Made by a program: the position numbers and the translations under genes. From Nocardioides allogilvus (GTDB lineage: Bacteria > Actinomycetota > Actinomycetes > Propionibacteriales > Nocardioidaceae), in assembly GCF_003047285.1 (NCBI RefSeq), contig NZ_PZYX01000007.1:62001-126000 (forward strand): a stretch of 64,000 nucleotides of DNA, given 5' to 3'. Below are positions 7,488-16,314 of this stretch, piece after piece (the first letter of the stretch is position 1; every line of letters begins with the position of its first letter). The notes below the pieces were generated by a model. It made no database searches and was not told where the DNA came from. It saw only the letters and a list, made by a program, of their open reading frames with translations.

Positions 7488-8453
7488 GTGACGACAACTT
7501 CTGCCTCAACGGCGAGCGCGGGAGTCTTCGACGACATCACAGCGTCGGAGTCATCCCTTCGCCGGTTCCTGCACGGCCTGCCCGGTGTCGACCAGGTCGG
7601 CGCCGAGGCGCGGGCCGCGGGCCTGGGGACGCGGTCGATCAAGACCACGGCCAAGAGCTTCGCCATCGACCTCGCGATCCGGATGGTCGACCTGACCACC
7701 CTCGAGGGCGCCGACACCCACGGCAAGGTGCGGGCGCTGGCGTCGAAGGCCATGCGCCCCGACCCGGCCGACCCGACGTGCCCGATGACCGCCGCCGTGT
7801 GCGTCTATCCCGACATGGTCGCCACCGCCAAGCAGACGCTCGGCACCTCCGGCGTGCACGTCGCTGCCGTCGCGACCGCCTTCCCGAGCGGGCGCGCCGC
7901 GCTCGACATCAAGCTCGCCGACACCCGCGACGCCGTCGAGGCGGGCGCCGACGAGATCGACATGGTCATCGACCGTGGCGCGTTCCTGTCCGGGCGCTAC
8001 CTCGACGTCCACGACGAGATCGTGGCCGTCAAGCAGGCCTGCGGGCCGGCCCACCTCAAGGTCATCTTCGAGACCGGCGAGCTGCAGACCTACGACAACG
8101 TCCGCCGCGCGAGCTGGCTGGCCATGATGGCCGGCGCCCACTTCATCAAGACCTCCACCGGCAAAGTGCAGCCCGCGGCCACGCTGCCGGTCACGCTGGT
8201 CATGCTCGAGGCCGTTCGCGACTTCCGGGAGCAGACCGGCCAGATGGTCGGCGTGAAGCCCGCCGGCGGCATCCGGACGACGAAGGACGCGATCAAGTAC
8301 CTCGTCATGGTCAACGAGATCGCCGGCCCCGACTGGCTCGACCCGGACTGGTTCCGCTTCGGTGCCTCCACGCTGCTCAACGACCTCCTGATGCAGCGCA
8401 CCAAGATGGTCACCGGCCGCTACTCCGGCCCCGACTACTTCACCCTGGACTGA
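7488..8453 (+). CDS. deoC: Deoxyribose-phosphate aldolase
   Basis: A 321-residue class I aldolase that splits 2-deoxyribose-5-phosphate into glyceraldehyde-3-phosphate and acetaldehyde. The Schiff-base lysine is in FIKTSTGK (about residue 221) and the proton-relay lysine is in GVKPAGGIRTTKDA (about 257), the two diagnostic blocks. The N-terminal extension of some 60 residues (RFLHGLPGVDQVGAEARAAG) makes it longer than E. coli DeoC (about 260) but normal for actinobacteria. GTG 7488 is set by a leaderless promoter. Eleven bases after the stop an aldehyde dehydrogenase begins, which can oxidise the acetaldehyde produced, so the three genes form a logical operon. Confidence 0.95.
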   Translation: MTTTSASTASAGVFDDITASESSLRRFLHGLPGVDQVGAEARAAGLGTRSIKTTAKSFAIDLAIRMVDLTTLEGADTHGKVRALASKAMRPDPADPTCPMTAAVCVYPDMVATAKQTLGTSGVHVAAVATAFPSGRAALDIKLADTRDAVEAGADEIDMVIDRGAFLSGRYLDVHDEIVAVKQACGPAHLKVIFETGELQTYDNVRRASWLAMMAGAHFIKTSTGKVQPAATLPVTLVMLEAVRDFREQTGQMVGVKPAGGIRTTKDAIKYLVMVNEIAGPDWLDPDWFRFGASTLLNDLLMQRTKMVTGRYSGPDYFTLD

Positions 8454-8464
8454 GGGAAACAGAC

Positions 8465-9928
8465 ATGGTCAAGGTCCCCGAGAAGGCCACCGCCTTCTTC
8501 GAATACGCCCCCGCACCCGAGTCGCGCTCGATCGTCGACATCAAGGCCTCCTACGGGCTGTTCATCGACGGCGAGTTCGTCGACGGCCACGGCAAGAGCT
8601 TCAAGACGATCAACCCCGCCACCGAGGAGGTGCTGGCCGAGGTCGCCGAGGCCGACGAGTCGGACGTCGACCTCGCCGTGAAGGCGGCCCGCCGCGCCTA
8701 CACCCGCGTGTGGGGTCGGATGCCCGGCAGCGAGCGCGCGAAGTACCTCTTCCGCATCGCCCGGATCATCCAGGAGCGCGGGCGCGAGCTCGCCGTCCTC
8801 GAGTCGATCGACAACGGCAAGCCGATCAAGGAGTCGCGCGACGTCGACATCCCCGTCGTCGCCGCCCACTTCTTCTACTACGCCGGCTGGGCCGACAAGC
8901 TCGAGCACGCCGGTCTCGGGACCGACCCGCGGCCGCTCGGCGTGGCCGGCCAGATCATCCCGTGGAACTTCCCGCTGCTCATGCTGGCGTGGAAGATCGC
9001 GCCTGCCCTGGCCGCCGGCAACACCGTCGTGCTCAAGCCGGCGGAGACCACGCCGCTCACGGCCCTGCTCTTCGCCGAGATCTGCCAGCAGGCCGACCTC
9101 CCGCCGGGCGTCGTCAACATCGTCACCGGGGCCGGTTCCACCGGCCAGGCCATCGTCGCCCACCCGGACGTCGACAAGGTCGCCTTCACCGGCTCCACCG
9201 ACGTCGGCAAGGCGATCGCACGCGCCACGGCCGGCACGAGGAAGAAGGTCACCCTCGAGCTCGGCGGCAAGGCCGCCAACATCGTCTTCGACGACGCTCC
9301 CATCGACCAGGCCGTCGAGGGGATCGTCAACGGCATCTTCTTCAACCAGGGCCACGTCTGCTGTGCCGGCTCGCGCCTGCTCGTGCAGGAGTCGATCGCC
9401 GACGAGGTGATGGAGCGGCTCAAGCGCCGGATGTCCACCCTGCGCGTCGGCGACCCGCTCGACAAGAACACCGACATCGGGGCGATCAACTCCGCCGAGC
9501 AGCTCGCGAAGATCCGCGAGCTGTCCGACATCGGCGAGTCGGAGGGCGGCGAGCGCTGGTCGCCCGCGTGCGACCTGCCCAAGAACGGCTTCTGGTTCCC
9601 GCCCACGGTGTTCACCGGCGTCACCCAGGCCCACCGGATCGCCCGGGAGGAGATCTTCGGGCCGGTGCTGTCCACGCTGACCTTCCGCACTCCCGCGGAG
9701 GCCGTCGAGAAGGCCAACAACACCCCGTTCGGGCTCTCGGCCGGCGTCTGGACCGACAAGGGCTCGCGCATCCTCTGGATGGCCAACCAGCTCCGCGCCG
9801 GGGTGGTGTGGGCCAACACGTTCAACAAGTTCGACCCGACGTCGCCCTTCGGCGGCTACAAGGAGTCGGGCTACGGCCGCGAGGGCGGCCTCCCGGGCCT
9901 CGCCGCCTATCTGAAGGGAATCCACTGA
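8465..9928 (+). CDS. Aldehyde dehydrogenase, catalytically complete (ALDH16-like N-terminal part)
   Basis: A 487-residue NAD(P)-dependent aldehyde dehydrogenase. The catalytic cysteine is C299 in GHVCCAGSR and the general base is E265 in LELGGKAAN; IIPWNFPLLM carries the conserved Asn, and GSTDVGK the nucleotide-binding turn. The C-terminal GYKESGYGREGG block is intact. The start ATG has a purine-rich stretch (GAGGGAAACAGAC) before it and lies 11 bases after deoC. Its stop overlaps the next start by one base. Acetaldehyde from DeoC is the probable substrate. Together with the following gene it looks like a two-gene form of ALDH16, in which a full ALDH is joined to an incomplete ALDH; this is inferred from motif layout. 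Confidence 0.92.
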   Translation: MVKVPEKATAFFEYAPAPESRSIVDIKASYGLFIDGEFVDGHGKSFKTINPATEEVLAEVAEADESDVDLAVKAARRAYTRVWGRMPGSERAKYLFRIARIIQERGRELAVLESIDNGKPIKESRDVDIPVVAAHFFYYAGWADKLEHAGLGTDPRPLGVAGQIIPWNFPLLMLAWKIAPALAAGNTVVLKPAETTPLTALLFAEICQQADLPPGVVNIVTGAGSTGQAIVAHPDVDKVAFTGSTDVGKAIARATAGTRKKVTLELGGKAANIVFDDAPIDQAVEGIVNGIFFNQGHVCCAGSRLLVQESIADEVMERLKRRMSTLRVGDPLDKNTDIGAINSAEQLAKIRELSDIGESEGGERWSPACDLPKNGFWFPPTVFTGVTQAHRIAREEIFGPVLSTLTFRTPAEAVEKANNTPFGLSAGVWTDKGSRILWMANQLRAGVVWANTFNKFDPTSPFGGYKESGYGREGGLPGLAAYLKGIH

Positions 9929-10791
9929 TGGCGCGCATCGACGTGAAGAAGACCTACAAGCTCTACATCGGTGGTGAGTTCCCCCGCTCGGAGTCCGGGC
10001 GGACCTACGTCGTCAACGACGCCCAGGGCAACCTGCTGGCCAACGCCGCCCAGGCCAGCCGCAAGGACGCCCGCGATGCCGTGGTGGCCGCGCGCAAGGC
10101 CTTCGGCGGCTGGTCGTCGAGGACGGCCTACAACCGCGGCCAGGTGGTCTACCGCATCGCCGAGGTGCTCGAGGGCCGTCGCGACCAGTTCGTGGCCGAG
10201 CTGCGTGCCAGCGAAGGGGTCACCGCCGCCAAGGCCAACACCTTCGTCGACGCCGCCATCGACCGGCTCGTCTGGTACGCCGGCTGGGCCGACAAGATCA
10301 CCCAGGTCGTCAGCTCCGCCAACCCGGTCGCCGGGCCCTTCTTCAACATCTCCGCGCCCGAGCCGACCGGCGTCGTCGCCGTCGTCGCCCCGAGCGGTCC
10401 ACTGCTCGGGCTCGTGAGCGTCGTCGCTCCGGCGATCGTCACCGGCAACACCTGCGTCGTGATCGCCAGCGAGGCACACCCGCTCACCGCGATCACGCTC
10501 GGCGAGGTGATGGCCACCTCCGACCTGCCCGGCGGCGTCGTCAACTTGCTCACCGGCTCGGCCGCGGAGATCGCCCCCTGGCTGGCGTCCCACATGGACG
10601 TCAACGGCATCGACCTGACCGGTGTCACCGACCCCGACCTCGCGACCTCGCTGGAGGTGGCGGCCGCCGACAACCTCAAGCGGGTCCGGCGAGCGCCCGA
10701 GGCACCGGTCGACTGGTTGGCGACGCCCGGCATCGACCGGCTGACCGACTGGTTGGAGACGAAGACGGTCTGGCACCCGATCGGGGTCTGA
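9928..10791 (+). CDS. Truncated ALDH-family protein lacking catalytic residues
   Basis: A 287-residue ALDH homologue covering only the NAD-binding half. Recognisable blocks are YKLYIGGEFPRSESG, GWSSRTAYNRGQVVYRIAE, WYAGWADKI, PTGVVAVVAPSGPLLGLVSV and LPGGVVNLLTG. The normal PWNFP is replaced by APSGP, and the protein ends before the ELGG glutamate and the catalytic cysteine, then finishes with a short acidic tail (DWLETKTVWHPIGV). It is not obviously decayed: the frame is clean, codon use is normal and the start overlaps the upstream stop (TGATG). It therefore probably works as a partner or scaffold of the upstream ALDH, like the second, inactive domain of ALDH16 proteins. Confidence 0.85.
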   Translation: MARIDVKKTYKLYIGGEFPRSESGRTYVVNDAQGNLLANAAQASRKDARDAVVAARKAFGGWSSRTAYNRGQVVYRIAEVLEGRRDQFVAELRASEGVTAAKANTFVDAAIDRLVWYAGWADKITQVVSSANPVAGPFFNISAPEPTGVVAVVAPSGPLLGLVSVVAPAIVTGNTCVVIASEAHPLTAITLGEVMATSDLPGGVVNLLTGSAAEIAPWLASHMDVNGIDLTGVTDPDLATSLEVAAADNLKRVRRAPEAPVDWLATPGIDRLTDWLETKTVWHPIGV

Positions 10792-10799
10792 GACCCCGA
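10781..10799. terminator. Hairpin terminator over the ALDH stop codon
   Basis: TCGGGGTC-tga-GACCCCGA has an 8-bp perfect stem, and the TGA stop is the loop. It lies between convergent genes. Confidence 0.6.
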
Positions 10800-10815
10800 C
10801 CGGGAACCGGCTGGC

Positions 10816-12513
10816 TCAGCGGGACAGCAGACCGCCCGCCAGCACCGTCAAGATGTCGCGCGGGTCGCGTGCCTCATAGGCCTGACCGCCGGTGACCTTC
10901 GCCATCGCGGCGAGGGCTGCCATGTCGGCGTCGGTGCCGATGCCGACCGGGATGATGCGCACGGGTCGGTCCGGGTTGTGCAGCTCCTCAACCTGCTCGA
11001 GCAGCTCCTCGAGGCTGATCGAGCCCGGGTCGTCGTTGGCGCCGTCGGTCAGCAGCACGAGGCTGTTGTAGTAGGCAGGGTTGTACTCGCGGTTGGCGAC
11101 CTTGTAGGCCTCCAGCATCGTGTCGTAGGTGCCCGCGCCGCCGCCCGTCAGGTTGGGCAGGATCGCGGCCTTCGCGAGCAGCAGCTCAAGCTGCGTGCCA
11201 CCGTCGACGTTCGGTGCGTCGAGGCGCCGCAGCGGAGCCAGCTCACGCCAGTCCTGACCGACACCTCCCTGGTTGATGGAGTAGGACCAAATCCCGATCC
11301 GGGCGTGGTCGGGGAAGGCACCGAGAGCCCTGGCGGCCGCATCGGCGGCCAGCTCGATCCGGGACAGGGAACCCTCCACGGTGTCCATCGAGGACGACGC
11401 GTCGAAGACGGCCAGGACGCTGGACGGCACCGTGAGGATTCCCCAGCTCTTCATGGTCGATTCCACCTGGCTGGGCTGCGCGGCGGGCAGCTGCTTCGTC
11501 GCCTCGACACTCTCGTCGTCGGAAAGCGGTGCGCCGTCGGGTGCGCGCAGCTTGTCGTCCGCGATGGCCGCGAGGCCCTCCTCGGTGGTGAACCACGCGG
11601 CGAGCCGTTCGCCGGTGCGCCCGGCGACGTCGAGTGCGCCGGAGCTGACGGCGATGCCTCCCTCGCCGGCGTCCGGCTGCACGAGCGGGAAGTTGAGCAC
11701 GGCTGCGCCGGTGGCCGGGGTCGACCACGTGAGCGACTCGTTGCCGCGTCGGGCGATCAGGAAGTCCCGCTCGGTGGCCGGGATGAGCCGGCGGCTGCCG
11801 GCCGGGATGGTGTCGAGCGTGACGGGGCGCTCCTGCCCGGCGGCCAGCTTGGCGCCGAACTTCTGCGCGACCGGCACCAGGGCGCCCTGCGCCGCAGCGA
11901 CGTCGCCGCCGCGCTCGGCGGCCTCGGCGAGAGGTGCGAGCAGGGTCTGGGCGAAGGCTCCGCTCGACAGCGGGTCCGTCTTCACGAGCTGCGGCGAGGA
12001 GAGCGCCTCGAGCCACGTCGTCGGCCGGGGCCCCGATCCGCCGCCGGCCAGGCCCACGGGGCTGCTGGCGAGGGACGGCACGAGCACCTTGCCGGTCAGG
12101 TCGGCGCCGGCCAGCACCGTCTGCCACCCCGGGGAGTCGGGGACCCAGAGGTCGGGGATCACGTCCTCCTCGCCCTCGCCGACCTCTTGCTGGGCCGCCG
12201 CCACCTCGGCCACGGTCGCGGTGCTGACCTCCAGCTCGACGCACTGACCGGTGTCCTCCATGTCGGCCACGGCCTCGTCGACGAGGTCGGCCATCGCCGG
12301 CGCGGCCACCATCGTGACGGTCGTGGTGGCGGCGCTCGTGCAGCTCGCGGCGGCGTCGGAGTCGTCGTCGCCGAACAGCGACACGCCGAACCAGCCGACC
12401 GCGGCCACGAGGGCCAGCACCACACCGATGCTGGCCCAGCTGCGGCGGTCCGACTCCGGGTGCGTGGGCGTCTCGTCGGGCTCGGGCGGGGTGATGGCGT
12501 GGGCGCCGAACAT
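10816..12513 (-). CDS. Membrane-anchored solute-binding/VWA-domain protein
   Basis: A 565-residue protein. After a cytosolic N-terminus of about 27 residues there is one membrane helix (WASIGVVLALVAAVGWFGV). Residues of about 60-330 resemble a periplasmic substrate-binding protein (TTTVTMVAAPAMADLVDEAV, VIPDLWVPDSPGW, VLNFPLVQPDAGEGG). The last 200 residues form a von Willebrand factor A domain: MIDAS DASSSM near residue 368, the threonine in DGGTQLELL and LLTDGANDDPGS, a complete metal site. The combination occurs in many actinobacteria, where its role is unclear; ligand capture coupled to protein-protein contact outside the membrane is a reasonable inference. It could be mistaken for a VWA-containing chelatase subunit, but no AAA partner is nearby. 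Confidence 0.82.
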   Translation of the reverse strand: MFGAHAITPPEPDETPTHPESDRRSWASIGVVLALVAAVGWFGVSLFGDDDSDAAASCTSAATTTVTMVAAPAMADLVDEAVADMEDTGQCVELEVSTATVAEVAAAQQEVGEGEEDVIPDLWVPDSPGWQTVLAGADLTGKVLVPSLASSPVGLAGGGSGPRPTTWLEALSSPQLVKTDPLSSGAFAQTLLAPLAEAAERGGDVAAAQGALVPVAQKFGAKLAAGQERPVTLDTIPAGSRRLIPATERDFLIARRGNESLTWSTPATGAAVLNFPLVQPDAGEGGIAVSSGALDVAGRTGERLAAWFTTEEGLAAIADDKLRAPDGAPLSDDESVEATKQLPAAQPSQVESTMKSWGILTVPSSVLAVFDASSSMDTVEGSLSRIELAADAAARALGAFPDHARIGIWSYSINQGGVGQDWRELAPLRRLDAPNVDGGTQLELLLAKAAILPNLTGGGAGTYDTMLEAYKVANREYNPAYYNSLVLLTDGANDDPGSISLEELLEQVEELHNPDRPVRIIPVGIGTDADMAALAAMAKVTGGQAYEARDPRDILTVLAGGLLSR

Positions 12514-12651
12514 GAACGTGCCTCTCGAAGCGAAACAGGGGATTTGCTTGGCAGACGATATGCGCTGTCACGCGTGGGGACGGCCCGAATCCACAAACTG
12601 CTCCCGCACACCGCACGTGGCCCCGGGCGACGTTTGCGTGGCTCGGCGCGG

Positions 12652-12664
12652 CACAATGTTCCTC
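12652..12664 (+). promoter_or_regulatory. Leaderless -10 box of the uridine kinase-like gene
   Basis: CACAAT (12652-12657) ends 7 bases before GTG 12665. The alternative ATG 12656 would sit inside this box, so the GTG is preferred. Confidence 0.45.
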
Positions 12665-13267
12665 GTGCCTGCCCGTGTGATCGTCCTGGCCGGTCCCAGC
12701 GGAGCCGGCAAGTCGCGACTGGCCCAGCGCCTGGGCCTGCCAGTCCTGCGGCTCGACGACTTCTACAAGGACGGCGACGACCCCACGCTGCCGACGATCG
12801 CGACAGGCGCCAATGCCGGGCTGGTGGACTGGGACCATCCTGACTCGTGGCTGCACGACGACGCGCTGACAGCCCTCACCGCCCTGTGCCACCACGGCAC
12901 GACCGAGGTGCCGGTCTACGAGATCGCCCGCAACGGTCGCTGCGGCAGCCGACCGCTCGACCTGGGCCGCTCGTCCCTCTTCGTGGCCGAGGGCATCTTC
13001 GCGCCGGAGATCGTCCCCGAGTGTCGCCGCGCCGGCCTGCTCGAGGCGGCGTTCTGCATCACCCAGCGACCCGTCGTCACCTTCTGGCGGCGACTGACCC
13101 GCGACCTGCGCGAGCGGCGCAAGCCCCCGGTGATGCTGCTGCGGCGCGGGCTGGACCTGATGCGCGGCCAACGCCGCGTCGTGGCCCACGCGGTCAGGCT
13201 CGGCTGCGAGGTCGCCACCCCGGACGAGGCCTACGCCCGCCTGAGCGCCGAACGCAGTCCCAGATGA
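12665..13267 (+). CDS. Uridine kinase-like P-loop NTPase
   Basis: A 200-residue cytosolic P-loop protein. Walker A is GPSGAGKSRL (about residues 10-19); LRLDDFYKDGDDPTLP is the substrate-binding DDFY block of the uridine kinase/phosphoribulokinase group; LVDWDHPDSW is the DWDxPxS motif of the same family, and SLFVAEGIFAPEI is the Walker B-like strand. RRLTRDLRERRKPP is the arginine-rich lid. It probably phosphorylates uridine or cytidine with ATP, in line with the nucleoside genes nearby, but ATP-dependent kinases of other small molecules share these motifs. GTG 12665 follows a leaderless -10 box; ATG 12656 would add three residues. The stop overlaps the next gene by four bases (ATGA), so the two are probably co-translated. 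Confidence 0.78.
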   Translation: MPARVIVLAGPSGAGKSRLAQRLGLPVLRLDDFYKDGDDPTLPTIATGANAGLVDWDHPDSWLHDDALTALTALCHHGTTEVPVYEIARNGRCGSRPLDLGRSSLFVAEGIFAPEIVPECRRAGLLEAAFCITQRPVVTFWRRLTRDLRERRKPPVMLLRRGLDLMRGQRRVVAHAVRLGCEVATPDEAYARLSAERSPR

Positions 13268-13827
13268 GCCTCTCCGAGACCGGCCGCCTGCTCCTGGGGC
13301 GACAGCTCCAGCAACCTGACCAGCGCAGCTGCGGCGCAGCCGTGGCCGTGATGGCCGAGGCCCTGCGCAACGACGGTTATGCGCGGCGCCTGCTGGCAGG
13401 AGGCGACGAGGAGTTCGACCGCGAGGTCTTCGCCATGCACCGCCGCCTCACCGGGCCGGTCGACGCGGCCGGCTCCCTCCAGGCCCCGTGGCTGAGGATC
13501 GTCGGCACTCCCCCGTGGGCGCTGGCTCGCCAACTCGCTCGCAGGTCCGACGGGCGACGTGTCGTGCCAGCACGGTTCCGACCGGGCAGCGCCTGGGCCG
13601 CGATGACCGCCAGCCTCGCCCGTGGGGAGCTGGTCCCGGCCTACGTCGGAAACCGCCGGCTCCCTCGCCATGTCGTGCTCGCCGTCGAGCAGCTCGAGGA
13701 CGCCGTACGCATGTATGAGCCCGGCTCCGGACGGCTCGTGCGCGCCACCCGCGAGGAGTGGACCGAGGGACGCCTGCTCCTCGGGGGCTGGCGCGAGCCC
13801 TGGTTCGTGGTCAGCGCTCGGCGATGA
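13264..13827 (+). CDS. Hypothetical protein with a papain-like (C39-like) cysteine-protease pattern
   Basis: A 187-residue protein that I do not recognise by name. Near its start it has [18 protein letters not shown], resembling the active-site region of C39/papain-like enzymes where the catalytic Cys follows a Gln (DQ.xCG). A histidine follows later in a hydrophobic strand ([13 protein letters not shown]) and a polar position in EPGSGRL, the order Cys-His-Asp/Asn expected for this fold. No signal peptide or membrane helix is seen, so it should act inside the cell. It starts within the stop of the uridine kinase-like gene (ATGA) and its 3' end overlaps the end of add by 17 bases. Function is unknown; a protease, transglutaminase or inactive relative are all possible. 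Confidence 0.7.
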   Translation: MSLSETGRLLLGRQLQQPDQRSCGAAVAVMAEALRNDGYARRLLAGGDEEFDREVFAMHRRLTGPVDAAGSLQAPWLRIVGTPPWALARQLARRSDGRRVVPARFRPGSAWAAMTASLARGELVPAYVGNRRLPRHVVLAVEQLEDAVRMYEPGSGRLVRATREEWTEGRLLLGGWREPWFVVSARR

Positions 13828-14890
13828 GGGCTGCGTAGCCCGGCTTGATGACCTCGTCGATGATCGCGAGCCGCTCGTCGAACGGCAGGAACGCCGACTT
13901 CATCGCGTTGATGGTGAACCACCGCAGGTCCTCGAGGGTGTAGTCGAAGGCCTCGACGAGGCCGGACATCTCGTCGGTCATCGAGGTCTGGCTCATCAAC
14001 CGGTTGTCGGTGTTGACGGTGACGCGGAAGCGCAGTCTCGTCAGCAGCCCGATCGGGTGCTCCGCGATCGAGGCGGCGGCCCCGGTCTGGATGTTGGACC
14101 GCGGGCACATCTCGAGCGGAATTCGGCTGTCGCGGACGTACGCCGCCAGCCGCCCCAGCTCGACCGAACCGTCGTCGTGGACGGTGATGTCGTCGACGAT
14201 GCGCACGCCGTGCCCGAGCCGCGCGGCGCCGCACCACTGGATCGCCTGCCAGATCGAGGGCAGGCCGAAGGCCTCCCCGGCGTGGATCGTGAAGTGGGCG
14301 TTCTCCCGCTGGAGGTACTCGAACGCGTCGAGGTGACGGGTGGGCGGGAACCCTGCCTCGGCACCCGCGATGTCGAAGCCGGCGACCCCGCGGTCGCGCC
14401 AGGCGATGGCGAGCTCCGCGATCTCCATCGAGCGGGCCTGGTGGCGCATCGCGGTCAGCAGCTGCCGTACGACGACGCGCCCGCCGGCCGCAGCAGTGCC
14501 CTGGTCGAAGCCCTCCTGCACGGCAGCGACGACCTCGTCGAGGGTCAGGCCCTGCTCGACGTGCTGCTCCGGCGCATAGCGGACCTCGGCGTAGACCACA
14601 CCGTCGGCGACCATGTCCTCCACGCACTCGCGCGCGACCCGGGTGATGGCCGGTCCGGTCTGCATCACCGCGACCGTGTGGTCGAAGGTCTCGAGATAGC
14701 GCTCGAGCGAGCCGGAGTCGGCGGACTCGACGAACCAGCGCGCCAGGCCCTCCGCGTCGGCGGCCGGCAGCTCGTGGCCACGCTCCGCGGCGAGGTCGAT
14801 GATCGTCTGCGGTCGCAGGCCGCCGTCGAGGTGGTCGTGCAGCAGGACCTTGGGTGCACGGCGGACGTCGTCGCGGGTGGGAGTGCTCAC
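13811..14890 (-). CDS. add: Adenosine deaminase
   Basis: A 359-residue zinc enzyme that deaminates adenosine or deoxyadenosine to inosine or deoxyinosine, feeding PNP. Zinc ligands are in [10 protein letters not shown] (HxH near residues 19-21); the catalytic block HAGEAFG, the GHGVRIV strand and [12 protein letters not shown] (the late metal-binding Asp region) follow in the correct order. The DGG after HxH and the TDNR form are usual in actinobacterial enzymes. GTG 14890 was chosen because the protein then begins [20 protein letters not shown], the normal family length; a GGAAGG motif is eight bases upstream. The frame is open far beyond, but without conserved sequence. Its promoter is back to back with that of the MaoC gene. 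Confidence 0.94.
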   Translation of the reverse strand: MSTPTRDDVRRAPKVLLHDHLDGGLRPQTIIDLAAERGHELPAADAEGLARWFVESADSGSLERYLETFDHTVAVMQTGPAITRVARECVEDMVADGVVYAEVRYAPEQHVEQGLTLDEVVAAVQEGFDQGTAAAGGRVVVRQLLTAMRHQARSMEIAELAIAWRDRGVAGFDIAGAEAGFPPTRHLDAFEYLQRENAHFTIHAGEAFGLPSIWQAIQWCGAARLGHGVRIVDDITVHDDGSVELGRLAAYVRDSRIPLEMCPRSNIQTGAAASIAEHPIGLLTRLRFRVTVNTDNRLMSQTSMTDEMSGLVEAFDYTLEDLRWFTINAMKSAFLPFDERLAIIDEVIKPGYAALIAER

Positions 14891-14895
14891 CCCCC

Positions 14896-14901
14896 TATCC
14901 T
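14896..14901 (+). promoter_or_regulatory. Leaderless -10 box of the MaoC gene
   Basis: TATCCT ends 7 bases before ATG 14909, in the 18-base gap between divergent starts. Confidence 0.45.
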
Positions 14902-14908
14902 TCCAGCC

Positions 14909-15361
14909 ATGCGCACATTCACCACCCTGGAAGAGGTCGCCGCGTCGGCCAACACCGAGATCGGCACCACCGACTGGCTGGTCGTCGACCAGGAGCGAAT
15001 CAACCTCTTCGCCGACGCCACCGGCGACCACCAGTGGATCCACGTCGACGAGGAGCGGGCGAAGACGGGACCGTTCGGTGCGACCATCGCCCACGGCTTC
15101 TTGACGGTGAGCCTGCTGCCGCACTTCAACACCGAGTCCTTCGCACTCGAGACCCCGGGTGCGCGCCTCAACTACGGGCTGAACAAGGTGCGCTTCCCGC
15201 ACCCCGTCCCGGTCGGTTCGCGGCTCCGCTCGCACGTCTCCTTCGGCGACGTCACCGACCTCGCGACCGGCAAGCAGCTGGCGATCCGGCACACCGTCGA
15301 GATCGAGGGCGTCGACAAGCCCGCCTGCGTCGCCGAGCTCGTCGTCCTGCTCCTCGCCTAG
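14909..15361 (+). CDS. MaoC-like (R)-hydratase
   Basis: A 150-residue single hot-dog-fold protein of the MaoC/enoyl-CoA hydratase 2 family. The hydratase-2 motif is clear: [18 protein letters not shown] (about residues 32-49) contains the catalytic Asp-x4-His pair, and [13 protein letters not shown] is the following conserved segment. Such enzymes add water to trans-2-enoyl-CoA (or -ACP) to give (R)-3-hydroxyacyl thioesters, or dehydrate in reverse. It resembles the stand-alone form of mycobacterial Rv0130-type hydratases in length. The gene overlaps the TIGR01777 gene tail to tail by four bases. Chain-length preference cannot be read from the sequence. Confidence 0.9.
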   Translation: MRTFTTLEEVAASANTEIGTTDWLVVDQERINLFADATGDHQWIHVDEERAKTGPFGATIAHGFLTVSLLPHFNTESFALETPGARLNYGLNKVRFPHPVPVGSRLRSHVSFGDVTDLATGKQLAIRHTVEIEGVDKPACVAELVVLLLA

Positions 15362-16314
15362 CGTGCGCCGGCCGCGCGTCCGGCGAGATCGCGGGCGGCC
15401 TCCGGCCAGGTCGGGAAGTCGAAGGCGAACCCCGCCTCCACCAGCCGGGCCGGGACGACACGACGACTCTTGAGCAGCAGCTCCGTGTCGCTGCGCAGCA
15501 CGAAGGCACCGACCTCGGCCATCGACCTGGTCGCCGGCAGCCCGAACCGGCGACCGACCGCTCGCCGCAGCACGCGCATCAGCTCGCGCTGCGGCAGCGG
15601 ATGGGGCGAAGCGAGGTTGACTGCCCCGCTGAGGTCGTCGCGCTCCAGCAGCAGCTCGACGGCGCGGACGAAGTCGCTGTCGTGGATCCAGGAGACGAAC
15701 TGCTGTCCCCCGTCGACCGGTCCGCCCAGGCCCACTCGCGCCAGCACCCGGAGCACGTCGAACACCCCACCCCGGTCGGGACTCATCACCATCGCCGACC
15801 GGAGCGCGACCTTCCTGGTGGCCGGGGTGTCCGCCTCCTGCTGGGCGGCCTCCCAACGCCGCGCGATCTCGGTGCTGAACGCCCAGTAGGCCGGGACGTC
15901 GTGCTCCTCGCCGCCGATGACGCCGTCGTGCTCGTCGTTGGCTGCGTCGAAGCGGTGGCTGTAGATCGTGGCCGTGCTCGCCTGCAGCCACACCGTCGGT
16001 GGTCGCTCAGCGCGCTCGACGGCACGACCCACGGCAAGGGTCGAGTGGACGCGGGAGTCCATCATCTCGGCGAGGTGCTCCTTGGTGTAGCGGCAGCTCA
16101 CCGTGCGGCCCGCGAGGTTGATCACCGCGTCGGCGCCGTCCACCTCGTGGGCCCACTCCCCGACGGTGCGGCCGTCCCAGAGCACGTGCCGGATCACGGG
16201 CTCGAGTGGTGTGACGTGTCGGCTCAGCACGACCACCTCGTGTCCGGAGGCGGCGAGTGCCCGCCGCAGGATTCCTCCGACCTGTCCCGTTCCCCCGGGG
16301 ATGACGATCTTCAT
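15358..16314 (-). CDS. TIGR01777 family NAD(P)-dependent oxidoreductase
   Basis: A 318-residue extended SDR protein. [20 protein letters not shown] carries the glycine-rich nucleotide loop (GGTGQVG, residues 7-13). The family signatures are VINLAGRTV, the [10 protein letters not shown] segment in place of the usual SSS-Y, and the C-terminal cluster GSGxV-like [18 protein letters not shown], where the 'P.rl...GF.F..p' ending is typical of TIGR01777/YfcH proteins. The molecular function of this family is not settled. The ATG lies 7 bases downstream of a convincing -10 box and shares four bases with the stop of a small membrane gene upstream (ATGA). A 14-bp palindrome overlaps the -35 box, so it is likely under direct repressor control. 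Confidence 0.88.
   Translation of the reverse strand: MKIVIPGGTGQVGGILRRALAASGHEVVVLSRHVTPLEPVIRHVLWDGRTVGEWAHEVDGADAVINLAGRTVSCRYTKEHLAEMMDSRVHSTLAVGRAVERAERPPTVWLQASTATIYSHRFDAANDEHDGVIGGEEHDVPAYWAFSTEIARRWEAAQQEADTPATRKVALRSAMVMSPDRGGVFDVLRVLARVGLGGPVDGGQQFVSWIHDSDFVRAVELLLERDDLSGAVNLASPHPLPQRELMRVLRRAVGRRFGLPATRSMAEVGAFVLRSDTELLLKSRRVVPARLVEAGFAFDFPTWPEAARDLAGRAAGAR

Noticed and set aside
9928..10791. Second ALDH gene as a pseudogene
   Set aside because: The frame is clean, the start is coupled to the upstream stop, and the shortened layout matches the second half of ALDH16 proteins.
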